Shown here piece by piece: positions 25,784-33,535 of a stretch of 64,000 bases of DNA. The stretch's first letter is position 1. Every line of letters begins with the position of its first letter. This DNA is from Bradyrhizobium iriomotense. Its GTDB lineage: Bacteria; Pseudomonadota; Alphaproteobacteria; Rhizobiales; Xanthobacteraceae. The translations under genes were made by a program, and so were the position numbers. Where the stretch lies: assembly GCF_018129405.1 (NCBI RefSeq), contig NZ_JAFCLP010000009.1, positions 124,001 through 188,000 of the forward strand, given 5' to 3'. The notes beneath the pieces were generated by a model, which saw only the letters and a program-made list of their open reading frames with translations, was not told the DNA's origin and did no database searches.

Positions 25784-25936
25784 TGGCACTTCTCCTGGAC
25801 GGCTCTTCTCGCCAGTCTAGAAAGCAGGGCGTGAGACACGTTGATGCGGATCAAGCGTGCCGCTTTGACGCTGGCGGCTTTCCCGGGCATGATCGCGCGC
25901 TGCTTCGCGACTAGATTTCTTGGGGGATCGCTCGAC

Positions 25937-26743
25937 ATGTTGAGATACGCTCTGGCCGCTGCCTGCTTCATTGGTCTGGCCGGCGGCTCGGCGCAGGCCG
26001 CGCGCTGCGGCGGCGACTTCAACAGCTTCATCGCCACCATGGGCTCGGAGGCGCAGGCAGCCGGCGTCTCGGGAAACGTGACCAGTGCGGCGTTCAGCGG
26101 CATCACGCAGGACGGCGCCGTGCTCGCCTTCGACCGGCGCCAGCGCTACACCTTCAACAAGAGTTTTGAGCAGTATGTCTCGACCCGCGTCGGCCCGGGC
26201 CGCATCAATGGCGGCAGGGCGCTGCTGCAGCGTCACGCCGCGCTGCTCTCGCGCATCGAGCAGCAGTTCGGCGTGCCGCGCTATATCCTGGTCGCGATCT
26301 GGGGACTGGAGAGCGATTTCGGCAAGGGCGACATCGGCAAGCTGCCGGTGATCCGCACGCTGGCAACCCTCGCGCATGACTGCCGCCGCACCGACCTGTT
26401 CCAGGGCGAGCTGCTCGCCGCCCTCAAGATCGTGCAGCGCGGCGACCTGCCGCTGCGCGACCTGATCGGCGCCTACGCCGGCGAGATCGGCCAGACCCAG
26501 TTCCTGCCGTCGTCCTACATCAAGTACGGCGTTGATTTCGACGGCGACGGCCATGTCGACTTGCGCCACAGCGTCCCCGACGTGCTTGCCTCGACCGCGA
26601 ACCTCTTGCACACGAGCGGCTTCAAGATGGGCCAGCCCTACGGCGAAGGCACCGCCAATTTCGAGGCGATGCGCGAGTGGAACAGGGCAGTGGTCTACCG
26701 CAAGACCATCGGGTATTTCGCGGACCGGCTGGCGGGGCAGTGA
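25937..26743 (+). CDS. Lytic murein transglycosylase, MltB type
   Basis: Protein of 268 residues that should cleave peptidoglycan glycan strands to 1,6-anhydro products in the periplasm. An N-terminal signal peptide (MLRYALAAACFIGLAGGSAQ, cleavage after AQA) has no lipobox Cys. The SLT_2 domain has catalytic Glu125 in IWGLESDFGK and the typical GAYAGEIGQTQFLPSSYIKY and DFDGDGHVDL stretches. It lacks the C-terminal peptidoglycan-binding domain of longer family members. GGGGGA precedes the chosen ATG; the frame is open further upstream. Confidence 0.92.
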   Translation: MLRYALAAACFIGLAGGSAQAARCGGDFNSFIATMGSEAQAAGVSGNVTSAAFSGITQDGAVLAFDRRQRYTFNKSFEQYVSTRVGPGRINGGRALLQRHAALLSRIEQQFGVPRYILVAIWGLESDFGKGDIGKLPVIRTLATLAHDCRRTDLFQGELLAALKIVQRGDLPLRDLIGAYAGEIGQTQFLPSSYIKYGVDFDGDGHVDLRHSVPDVLASTANLLHTSGFKMGQPYGEGTANFEAMREWNRAVVYRKTIGYFADRLAGQ

Positions 26744-27083
26744 GGGCGTGGGGAGATTGAGCGCGATCTCACCCCATCGTCGTCCTGGCGAAAGCCAGGA
26801 CCCATTACCCCAGGGAGTCATTGTTACGACGGCTTTCGGCCACCTGCATTGGCTGAGTAACTGCCAGTCTTCGCCAAACTGAGTTCGGTGGTTATGGGTC
26901 CTGGCTTTCGCCAGGACGACGGCGGTGGGTGTGGCGGGCCGCGGCGCCGCGAATCGCAGTCACGAAATCCCCGCAAAGTCCCCGGTCATGGAACCGCGGT
27001 TTACATTTTTTTGAAATGAGACCGAACCGGACCCGCACTTGGCTTTTAACATACGTTAGGCAATCGATCATTGGGAGCGGCCG
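26744..27083. other. Intergenic region with palindrome copy 3 and receiver-gene leader
   Basis: Most of this 340-base gap is the repeat at 26779-26920. The remaining part has an AT-rich run (TTTACATTTTTTTGAAATGA near 26999), which may hold the promoter of the receiver gene at 27084. GGGAGCGGCCG is its ribosome site. Confidence 0.5.
26779..26920. repeat. Dispersed nested palindrome, copy 3 (GTCGTCCTGGC family)
   Basis: Left arm GTCGTCCTGGCGAAAGCCAG plus ACCCATTACCCC and right arm GGTGGTTATGGGTCCTGGCT closing GCCAGGACGAC, with a spacer of about 80 bases, the longest of the four copies. Confidence 0.8.
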
Positions 27084-27458
27084 ATGGGACAGGCACAGCC
27101 ATTTCGCGCAACTGCGCTGATCGTTGAAGACGACGCCATGCAGCGGGAGATGTTGTCCCTTCTGCTTGAAGAGAGCGGCTACCAGGTCATTCAGTGCGAA
27201 AGCGCCGAGGCGGCCGAACGCGTGCTGGAGAAGAACGCCGGTGCGCTATGCCTGATGCTGACCGACGTGCAGCTTGCGGGCCGCATGAACGGCGTCGAGC
27301 TTGCGTATGTCGCCAAGGACCGCAATCCGAAGCTCGACGTCGTCGTCACCTCCGGTCGCCCCCTGAAGCAGCCCTTGCCGGACGGCGCGAAATTCTGGGC
27401 CAAGCCGTGGGCGCCGCTCGACGTGCTGCGCGAGGCCGAGATCGCGCAAATGTCCTGA
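27084..27458 (+). CDS. Stand-alone receiver (response regulator) protein
   Basis: Protein of 124 residues made only of a receiver domain: acidic pair in ALIVEDDAMQ, phosphoacceptor Asp61 in MLTDVQLAGRMNG, Thr/Ser in VVVTSGRP and Lys107 in KFWAKPWAP. It lacks an output domain, so it should act as a phosphorelay shuttle or inhibitor, like many CpdR/DivK-type proteins. No kinase lies beside it. Confidence 0.9.
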   Translation: MGQAQPFRATALIVEDDAMQREMLSLLLEESGYQVIQCESAEAAERVLEKNAGALCLMLTDVQLAGRMNGVELAYVAKDRNPKLDVVVTSGRPLKQPLPDGAKFWAKPWAPLDVLREAEIAQMS

Positions 27459-27514
27459 CGGACGATCGCGCCGGCTGACTTTCCTGCCGCGAGGCGGGGT
27501 GATAGCGTTGGCCC

Positions 27515-28126
27515 ATGTCCTGGTCCTTCCTGCTCACCTCGCTGATCGTGGTCGCCTCGCCCGGCACCGGCGTGCTCTACACGCTGGCGGCGGCATTGAC
27601 GCGCGGCTCGCGCGCCAGCCTCGCTGCCGCCTTCGGCTGCACGCTCGGGATCGTGCCGCACATGTGTGCTGCGATGCTCGGGCTTGCCGCCGTGCTCCAC
27701 ACCAGCGCGCTCGCCTTCGCCGCGCTGAAATGGGGCGGCGTGCTCTATCTGCTCTACATGTCCTGGCAGGCGCTGCGCGAAACCGGGGCGCTGGCGGTCG
27801 AGGGCGAGATCCGCGCGCGGTCGAGCGGCCGGGTCGTCGTCACCGGCTTCCTGATCAACATCCTCAATCCAAAACTGTCGATCTTCTTCCTCGCCTTCCT
27901 GCCGCAGTTCATCGCGGCAGACGAGGCTCATGTGCTCGCCCGGATGCTCGAGTTGAGCGGGGCCTTCATGGCGATGACCTTCGTGGTGTTCGCCGTTTAT
28001 GGCCTGTGTGCGGCCTCGGTGCGCGAGCGCGTCATCTCCCGCCCCGCCGTGATGGCTTGGCTGCGCCGCAGCTTCGCCGCAGGCTTTGCCGCACTCGGCG
28101 CCAAGCTGGCGTTGGCGGAGAGGTAG
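27515..28126 (+). CDS. LysE/RhtB-family exporter, second copy
   Basis: Inner-membrane protein of 203 residues with about six helices. The family pattern is visible as VVASPGTGVLYTLAAALTRG near residues 12-31 and INILNPKLSIFFLAFLPQFI near 114-133. Likely exports an amino acid or homoserine-type metabolite. Only about 25 percent of residues appear shared with the copy at 12115, so the two probably have different substrates. A long inverted repeat follows the stop. Confidence 0.9.
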   Translation: MSWSFLLTSLIVVASPGTGVLYTLAAALTRGSRASLAAAFGCTLGIVPHMCAAMLGLAAVLHTSALAFAALKWGGVLYLLYMSWQALRETGALAVEGEIRARSSGRVVVTGFLINILNPKLSIFFLAFLPQFIAADEAHVLARMLELSGAFMAMTFVVFAVYGLCAASVRERVISRPAVMAWLRRSFAAGFAALGAKLALAER

Positions 28127-28160
28127 GCTTCTCCTTCAGCTCTCCCCGCTGCTTCCTTCA

Positions 28161-28291
28161 CCTCTCCCCGCCTGCGGGGAGAGGTCGGATCGCTCTTGCG
28201 ATCCGGGTGAGGGGGTACAGGTCTCACGACGGCCGCGGGTGTGGAGAGAAGCCCCTCACCCCACCCTCTCCCCGTAAGAACGGGGAGAGGG
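28161..28291. repeat. Dispersed repeat with paired CTCTCCCCG hairpins
   Basis: CCTCTCCCCGCCTGCGGGGA is the left hairpin and CCCTCTCCCCGTAAGAACGG the right one. Between them GATCGCTCTTGCGATC is a further palindrome and GGGTGAGGGG pairs with CCCCTCACCC. The same arrangement occurs commonly in rhizobial intergenic regions. Confidence 0.65.
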
Positions 28292-28326
28292 AGTGAGAGA
28301 GCGGAACTCGTCGCAAAGCAGGCAAT

Positions 28327-28350
28327 AAAAAAGCGGGCCTTGCGCCCGCT
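28327..28350 (-). terminator. Rho-independent terminator of the Lys-rich peptide gene
   Basis: On the minus strand the sequence reads AGCGGGCGCAAGGCCCGCTT followed by TTTTATT: a GCGGGC/GCCCGC stem with a 5-base loop and a U tract. It lies about 71 bases after the stop of the 22-residue peptide gene. Confidence 0.8.
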
Positions 28351-28373
28351 ACCTTCAAACTCTTCCACCCGAC

Positions 28374-28402
28374 GCCCGGGCGGAGCGAGGCTCCACCCGG
28401 GC
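28374..28402 (-). other. Strong hairpin in the 3' untranslated region of the peptide transcript
   Basis: GCCCGGG-C-GGAGC and GCTCC-A-CCCGGGC form a stem of about 12 pairs broken by one C/A mismatch, with a GAG loop. It lies between the peptide stop codon and the terminator, so the transcript carries two stacked hairpins. Confidence 0.55.
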
Positions 28403-28420
28403 AAAGAAAAAGAAGCCTCG

Positions 28421-28489
28421 TTACTTCTTCTTCGCCTTCTTGGCCTTTTTCGCCTTCTTCTTCGCCGCCTTCTTCGCTTTCTTAGCCAT
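28421..28489 (-). CDS. Lys/Ala micropeptide, 22 aa
   Basis: A 22-residue protein beginning MAKKAKKAAKKK and made of 14 Lys, 7 Ala and the initiator Met. AAGAGGA lies 5 bases before the ATG at 28489, the frame ends in TAA, and a hairpin plus a terminator follow on the same strand. Composition is like the basic tail of histone H1-like nucleoid proteins, so it should bind nucleic acid or membranes as a polycation. The function is not known. It is too short for most gene finders. Confidence 0.65.
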   Translation of the reverse strand: MAKKAKKAAKKKAKKAKKAKKK

Positions 28490-28893
28490 AGTATCCTCTT
28501 AGGGTTTAATGGTGGAACGCGACACGAGGGATGCTCGGCGGAGGGCCAGCCTCGCAATATCCTCGACCATAAACTCAGCAGATTCGCAGGGCTCTGCCCC
28601 GTGCTGTCACATCCGTGTCATCGCGTTATCCACAGCTCAGATGCATTTTCGGGTGATTTTTGCCCGCGAATCCGCATCGAGCGCGTCGCGCGGGAGGACG
28701 GCGACATGCCTAACGATCCGACAACGCGGCCGCGCCGTTCATGAATCCAAAACCAAGGGCGCGCTTTGAAGGATCGCAGTGAGACTCCGTTAAGTGCAAC
28801 CCGCGCATTGTTCCCCGCAAGAAGACGGGGATGGGTCATGGACGCACGGCTGCCAGGAATGGGGGACGCGACGCTGTGCGCGCTGCGCCCGCC
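28490..28893. other. Gene-free region upstream of the GGDEF gene
   Basis: About 400 bases with no convincing gene. It must contain the promoter of the minus-strand peptide gene and that of the GGDEF gene. A consensus DnaA box is present at 28626. A 12-codon frame at 28706 with a GGGAGG site is noted but not called. Confidence 0.45.
28626..28634 (+). promoter_or_regulatory. Single consensus DnaA-box sequence
   Basis: TTATCCACA matches the DnaA-box consensus exactly. Only one copy was seen here, so it is not an origin. It could allow DnaA to act on transcription, or be chance. Confidence 0.3.
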
Positions 28894-30105
28894 ATGCTGA
28901 ACGTACCGACACTCTGGACGGTCTTCGTCGTCAACTTCCTCGCGCTCGGCCTGATCTGGGGCTACGTGACGCGCTCCTATCCGAAATTCGCGGCTGCGCG
29001 GTTCTGGATGGCATCGTCCTTCGTCGGCGCGGCCGGCGCGATGACGGCCCTGATCCGCCTGTTCGTCACATCTCCCGTGCCGCTTCTGCTCGGCGCTGCC
29101 GGCGTCATGGCGGCGAGCTGCTTCGCCGCCATGGGCATTCAGCGCTTCTATGACCGGCCGGTCTCGTGGCGCATCATGATCGGAACGGAAGGCTTGAGCC
29201 TCGCCGGCGTCGTGTTCTTCATGATCGGCTTCGAGCACATGCAGCTGCGCATGCTCAGCTACACGATCGGTCAGGGGCTGCCGCTGGTGCTGTCGCTGCA
29301 TCTGCTGCTGTCGCCGCCGGAGGGCCGCGTCAGCCCGGGCGCGCGGCTGTCCGGCATCGTCATTCTCAGCATCATCGGGCTACTGCTGGTGCGGACGGTG
29401 GGCAACCTGCTCGGCTATGATTTCTCGGCCGTTGCGGGCGGTCAGAACCATGCCGTCATGGTGCTGGGGCTCTTGTTCCTGTCGATGACGCTCAATTTCG
29501 GCTTCCTGCTGATGGCGATGGACCGGCTGCGGGGCGAGGTCGCCGACCTTGCGCTGCTCGACGATCTCACTGGCGTTGCCAACCGGCGCCACCTGCTGCA
29601 GCGCCTGTCGGAGGAATGCGCTCGTTCGGAGCGCAGCGGCGAGCCGTTCTCGCTGCTGGTGATCGACCTCGACGGCTTCAAGACCATCAACGATACCTAC
29701 GGCCACGCCGCGGGCGACGATTGCCTGCGGCACTTCACCCTGATGGCGCAGACGCGGTTGCGGCCCGGCGACATGCTCGCCCGCACCGGCGGCGACGAAT
29801 TCTGCATCGTGCTGCCGTCGTCGTCCCTGCGCGAGGGGGCCGCGATCGCCCGCCGCGTGCTCGAGGTCTGCCGCCAGGATGCTGCCGCCTGCACGGGCAA
29901 GGAGATCCCGATCACGATCTCGATCGGCGTCGCCGAGTGGGACCGCGGCATCGGCCAATTCCCGGACCGCCTCATCGCGCATGCCGACCACGCCCTCTAT
30001 GCCGCCAAGAAGAACGGCAAGAACGATTTTGCGGTCTACGATCCGGCCCCGCCGCTCGCGCCGGAGCCGATCGGGCCGGCCGAGAGCAAGCGCACATTCG
30101 CTTAA
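28894..30105 (+). CDS. Diguanylate cyclase with multi-helix membrane domain
   Basis: Protein of 403 residues. Seven or so membrane helices (about 5-220) form a MASE-like sensory domain, then a short coil (GEVADLALLDDLTGVANRRH) and a GGDEF domain. The active-site GGDEF is at 299-303 and an inhibitory I-site RPGD at 290-293 lies exactly five residues before it, so the enzyme should make cyclic di-GMP under product inhibition. The ATG at 28894 fits the usual MLNVPTLW start of this group; a GTG at 28876 with GGGGGAC upstream and an ATG at 28831 are alternatives. The amidase gene follows after 34 bases. Confidence 0.9.
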   Translation: MLNVPTLWTVFVVNFLALGLIWGYVTRSYPKFAAARFWMASSFVGAAGAMTALIRLFVTSPVPLLLGAAGVMAASCFAAMGIQRFYDRPVSWRIMIGTEGLSLAGVVFFMIGFEHMQLRMLSYTIGQGLPLVLSLHLLLSPPEGRVSPGARLSGIVILSIIGLLLVRTVGNLLGYDFSAVAGGQNHAVMVLGLLFLSMTLNFGFLLMAMDRLRGEVADLALLDDLTGVANRRHLLQRLSEECARSERSGEPFSLLVIDLDGFKTINDTYGHAAGDDCLRHFTLMAQTRLRPGDMLARTGGDEFCIVLPSSSLREGAAIARRVLEVCRQDAAACTGKEIPITISIGVAEWDRGIGQFPDRLIAHADHALYAAKKNGKNDFAVYDPAPPLAPEPIGPAESKRTFA

Positions 30106-30139
30106 AGCCTGCTACGATTGGGTCCGTTACTGGATCCGC

Positions 30140-30763
30140 ATGATGATGTCTCGCCTGCTCGCGGCCCTTCTCGCCGCTTTTCTGATCACGCCAGCCGCCG
30201 CAACCGACGCCGAGCTCACGAGGATCGCGCGCGCCTCCGGCATGCCCGACATTCCCGGCCTGAAGGTGATCTGGCTCGCGCCGTGGGGCGATGTCCGCAG
30301 CGCCCATCCGTGGCGCAACATCATCGTGCACCAGACCGAGGGGCCGGCGGGCTCGGCGCGCGGCGGCGCCGCGGAGCAGGCGAAGAACCCGACGCGCCGC
30401 GGCGTCACGGTGTGGGTGGAGACCGACGGCACGGTCTATTGGGCCGTCGCCGAGAACCTGGTGCCGACCCACGGTGACGGCGCCAACCGCAACGACAGCA
30501 AGTACATCGACAACAAGCCGACCTATCGCCAGGTCCTGCGCGACAATTCGATCGGCGTCGAGTTCGCCGGCAACTATCCGGATGTCGCGACGGGACCGAC
30601 AGAGGCGCAGGTCGCGGCGTGGAGGATCCTCGTCAAGGTGCTGCGCGCGCGCTACGACATCCCGCTCGACCGCGTCTATGCGCACAACTGGATCGACTAC
30701 AAGGACGCGCGCTATTGCGAAGGCTGCTGGCTCGCGACGCTGGCGAGGGTGTGGGGGGAGTAG
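30140..30763 (+). CDS. Exported N-acetylmuramoyl-L-alanine amidase (amidase_2)
   Basis: Protein of 207 residues with a signal peptide (MMMSRLLAALLAAFLITPAA) and an amidase_2 domain that should cut the lactyl-peptide bond of peptidoglycan. Zinc-binding-type motifs are seen in IIVHQTEGPAG (near 61-71) and AHNWIDYKDARYCEGCW near the C-terminus; SIGVEFAGNYP near 135 matches the central strand. Three ATGs in a row make the exact start uncertain by two residues. Downstream of the GGDEF gene and possibly co-transcribed. Confidence 0.85.
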   Translation: MMMSRLLAALLAAFLITPAAATDAELTRIARASGMPDIPGLKVIWLAPWGDVRSAHPWRNIIVHQTEGPAGSARGGAAEQAKNPTRRGVTVWVETDGTVYWAVAENLVPTHGDGANRNDSKYIDNKPTYRQVLRDNSIGVEFAGNYPDVATGPTEAQVAAWRILVKVLRARYDIPLDRVYAHNWIDYKDARYCEGCWLATLARVWGE

Positions 30764-30768
30764 GTCTC

Positions 30769-30872
30769 GTCCTTCCGGGGCGCGCCTCTCGGCGCGAACC
30801 CGGAATCCATCCTGCGTCAGAGTTGGTGGATGAATGGATTCCGGGCTCGCGCTGCGCGCGCCCCGGAATGAC
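30769..30872. repeat. Dispersed palindrome (GTCCTTCCGGGGC type)
   Basis: Left edge GTCCTTCCGGGGCGCGC pairs with right edge GCGCGCCCCGGAATGAC with one mismatch. Inner segments CGGAATCCATCC and GGATGAATGGATTCCG pair as well. Related to the elements at 11639 and 17730. Confidence 0.7.
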
Positions 30873-30881
30873 ACCGGGTGA

Positions 30882-31223
30882 TCACACCGGCTGCGCCATC
30901 CAGCTGAACAGCCGCTGGATCAAGCCAGGCCGCTGCGGCACTTCCGGTGGCCCGTCGGCAGCGAGCACGCGTTTGAAGAAATAGTCCAGGAACACCATGT
31001 CGTTCGGCTCGGTGACGGTGAATTTGTCGTCGCCGAAGAACACGCTGTAATCGTAGAAGAACGGTCCGACGAACGGCACTGTCGCGGTCGAGGCATAGTC
31101 CTTGGAGATCACGAACTCGGACGGCTCCAGCCCGTGCTCGCGCATCGCCTGCTCGACCTGCGGCAACTTGCGCATGAACTGGGCGGAAAAGCCGCCGACG
31201 GTGGATTGCAGGATGATCGACAC
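30882..31223 (-). CDS. Hypothetical protein, about 113 aa
   Basis: Soluble protein of 113 residues from a GTG at 31223 (reading on as SIILQSTVGGFSAQFMRKL); a TTG at 31256 would add 11 residues but has no ribosome site. Features are QAMREHGLEPSEFVISKDY and PFVGPFFYDYSVFFGDD, suggesting a compact alpha/beta fold. No family is recognised. It lies between the palindrome at 30769 and the rpoH terminator. Confidence 0.6.
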   Translation of the reverse strand: MSIILQSTVGGFSAQFMRKLPQVEQAMREHGLEPSEFVISKDYASTATVPFVGPFFYDYSVFFGDDKFTVTEPNDMVFLDYFFKRVLAADGPPEVPQRPGLIQRLFSWMAQPV

Positions 31224-31340
31224 GGCGCGTGTCCGTTCTCTGGATGTGGCCGACAATCATGTGTCGGGCGACCCGACACAGGCGTTCAAGAAGCCCCGCC
31301 GGCATCTCCGCGGAAAACATGCCGCAGCTCACACCTCAAC

Positions 31341-31367
31341 AAAAAAGCCGGCGTTGCCGCCGGCTTT
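31341..31367 (-). terminator. Rho-independent terminator of rpoH
   Basis: On the minus strand AGCCGGCG-GCAA-CGCCGGCT is followed by TTTTT. The perfect 8-bp stem lies about 45 bases after the rpoH stop codon. Confidence 0.85.
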
Positions 31368-31410
31368 CTGACTTTCGATCCGCCAATCTCTTGTCGCGCA
31401 AGCCTCGCGC

Positions 31411-32310
31411 TTAATGCGCGGCTTCCAGCGCGGCCTGTTCCTGCCTTGCGATCGTGCCCTTGACCGCGGACTGCACCTTCTCGAAGGCGCGGACCTCGAT
31501 CTGGCGGACGCGCTCGCGCGACACGCCGAACTCGGCGGCAAGGTCTTCCAGCGTCATCGGCTCATCGGCGAGGCGGCGGGCCTCGAAGATGCGGCGTTCG
31601 CGCGGGTTGAGCACACCCATGGCGCCGTTCAGCGCGTCACGGCGGTGATCATACTCCTCGTGCTCCGCCATCAGGGCTTCCTGGTTGGGCGTGTTGTCGA
31701 CCAGCCAGTCCTGCCATTCGCCGGCTTCGCCGTCGTCGCGGATCGGGGCGTTGAGCGACGCGTCGCCACCGAGGCGGCGGTTCATGTCGATCACGTCCTG
31801 GTCCGTCACGCCGAGGCGCTTGGCAATGGTCGCGACCTGGTCGGGGCGGAGATCGCCTTCGTCCAGCGCGTTGATCTTGCTCTTCGCCTTGCGCAGGTTG
31901 AAGAACAGCTTCTTCTGGTTCGCGGTGGTGCCCATCTTCACGAGCGACCAGGAACGCAGGATGTACTCTTGAATCGACGCCTTGATCCACCACATGGCGT
32001 AGGTGGCGAGACGGAACCCCTTCTCGGGTTCGAAACGCTTCACCGCCTGCATCAGGCCGACATTGCCTTCCGAGACGACCTCGGAGATCGGCAGGCCGTA
32101 GCCGCGATAGCCCATAGCAATCTTGGCCACGAGGCGGAGGTGACTGGTGACGAGTTGGTGCGCCGCGTCGCGATCGTCATGCTCGCGCCAACGCTTGGCG
32201 AGCATGTATTCCTGCTGGGGTTCCAGCATCGGGAACTTGCGGATCTCGGCGAGGTAGCGAGATAAGCCGGATTCTCCATTGAGGACCGGCAAAGCAGCGG
32301 TACGGGCCAT
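31411..32310 (-). CDS. rpoH: Heat-shock sigma factor RpoH (sigma-32)
   Basis: Alternative sigma factor of 299 residues for heat-shock promoters. Region 2 contains LRLVAKIAMGYRGYGLPISE and FRLATYAMWWIKASIQEYIL; the RpoH box QKKLFFNLR is at 132-140; region 4 ends with FGVSRERVRQIEVRAFEKVQ. Bradyrhizobium has several rpoH paralogues and I cannot say which this is. It lies downstream of rluD on the same strand with a 217-base gap, an order seen in other alphaproteobacteria. A short palindrome over a TATATT box upstream may be its promoter. Confidence 0.95.
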   Translation of the reverse strand: MARTAALPVLNGESGLSRYLAEIRKFPMLEPQQEYMLAKRWREHDDRDAAHQLVTSHLRLVAKIAMGYRGYGLPISEVVSEGNVGLMQAVKRFEPEKGFRLATYAMWWIKASIQEYILRSWSLVKMGTTANQKKLFFNLRKAKSKINALDEGDLRPDQVATIAKRLGVTDQDVIDMNRRLGGDASLNAPIRDDGEAGEWQDWLVDNTPNQEALMAEHEEYDHRRDALNGAMGVLNPRERRIFEARRLADEPMTLEDLAAEFGVSRERVRQIEVRAFEKVQSAVKGTIARQEQAALEAAH

Positions 32311-32423
32311 AGTGCGCCCTCCAAAGGTTCAGGCCCCCGATAGCGGCGGGCCAGGCAGACGACCGCTGTGTCAAAGCCGGCCGGGCTGCGATGTTCCGCG
32401 CTGGTCATTTCCAACGCAGGCGC

Positions 32424-32445
32424 AATATACCCCATCGGGGGTCGA
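32424..32445 (-). promoter_or_regulatory. Candidate rpoH promoter region
   Basis: On the minus strand the sequence is TTCGACCCCCGATGGGGTAT followed by ATTG. TATATT resembles a -10 box, and CCCC-GAT-GGGG is a small inverted repeat next to it; CCCCCGAT also recalls the sigma-32 -10 motif. No clear -35 box is seen at the right distance. The site lies about 115 bases before the rpoH ATG. Confidence 0.3.
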
Positions 32446-32527
32446 AAAGGGAAGGATTGCTGACGTCACGTCCCCGTGTGGCAGCTATAACTTTTTGTAA
32501 TGTAACGGATTTCCTAAACGGCCTGCG

Positions 32528-33535
32528 TCATAGCGCCGCTTTGAGGGCGTCCTCCAGGAGAAGCAAATCCTCCGGCAGAGGCGCCTCCCAGTGGAGTAAT
32601 TCTCCCGTCCTCGGGTGCTCCAATACCAGCAGATAGGCATGCAGGGCTTGCCGGCCGAGCGCGGCTAGCGCCCCCTGCGATTCCGGCCCGAGCTGGTTCG
32701 CCTTGGTCTTGAAATGCGGACCGTAGACCGCATCGCCCATCAGGGGGTGGCCGATATGGGCGAGGTGAACGCGGATCTGATGGGTGCGGCCGGTCTCGAG
32801 CTCGCAGCCGAGCAGGGCGGCCACCGGCTTGCCGTCTCGGCCGGCAAAGCTCTCCAGGATCTCCCAATGCGTCACCGCCTCGCGGCCGCCCTGGCGCACC
32901 GCCATCTTCTCGCGGGCATGCGGATGACGGTCGATCGGCGCATCGACGGTGCCGCGGTGCCGGTTCGGCACCCCCCAGGCGAAGGCCATGTAGCCGCGCC
33001 GCATCTCGCCGGTGCGGCCGTGATCGGCGAATTGTGCGGACAGCGAGGCGTGGGCGAGGTCGTTCTTGGCGACCACCATCAGCCCTGTGGTGTCCTTGTC
33101 CAGCCGGTGCACGATGCCGGGCCGGCGCACCCCGCCGATGCCCGACAGCGAAGCGCCGCAATGGGCGATCAGCGCGTTGACCAGCGTGCCGGTCTCGTGG
33201 CCGGCCGCGGGGTGGACGACCAGCCCCTTGGGCTTGTTGATGACGATGATGTCGTCGTCCTCGAACACGATATCGAGGGCGATCTCCTCGCCCTTCGGCT
33301 CGGCGGGCGCCGCCTCTGGCACGTCGATTATGATCGTATCGCCGGAGACGACGTGATAAGCGGGGTCGCGGATAGCGGAAGCCTTCAGGCTCACCGCGCC
33401 CGCCAAAATCAGGGCTTTCAGCCGCGATCGCGACAGGTCGGTGAGGTGCGCCGCCAGCACGCGGTCGAGCCGGGGCGAGCCCTCGTCGCCGGCGACGACA
33501 ACTTCCAACCTTTGCGCAGAGCCAAAACTTTCCAT
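32528..33535 (-). CDS. rluD: 23S rRNA pseudouridine synthase, RluD type
   Basis: Protein of 335 residues. An S4 RNA-binding domain (about 20-60, RLDRVLAAHLTDLSRSRLKA) precedes the RluA/RsuA catalytic domain, with catalytic Asp146 in HRLDKDTTG, KPKGLVVHP at 101-109 and LETGRTHQIRVHL later. RluD modifies uridines in helix 69 of 23S rRNA. The ATG at 33535 matches the family start. Its start codon overlaps that of the divergent gene at 33534, and no Shine-Dalgarno is visible. Confidence 0.93.
   Translation of the reverse strand: MESFGSAQRLEVVVAGDEGSPRLDRVLAAHLTDLSRSRLKALILAGAVSLKASAIRDPAYHVVSGDTIIIDVPEAAPAEPKGEEIALDIVFEDDDIIVINKPKGLVVHPAAGHETGTLVNALIAHCGASLSGIGGVRRPGIVHRLDKDTTGLMVVAKNDLAHASLSAQFADHGRTGEMRRGYMAFAWGVPNRHRGTVDAPIDRHPHAREKMAVRQGGREAVTHWEILESFAGRDGKPVAALLGCELETGRTHQIRVHLAHIGHPLMGDAVYGPHFKTKANQLGPESQGALAALGRQALHAYLLVLEHPRTGELLHWEAPLPEDLLLLEDALKAAL

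Noticed and set aside
26985-27030. EcfG-type promoter (GGAAC...CGTT) before the receiver gene
   Set aside because: GGAAC is present, but no CGTT occurs at 16-17 bases from it.
28706-28744. 12-codon frame behind GGGAGG
   Set aside because: Good spacing but no composition, terminator or neighbour support; too short to call.
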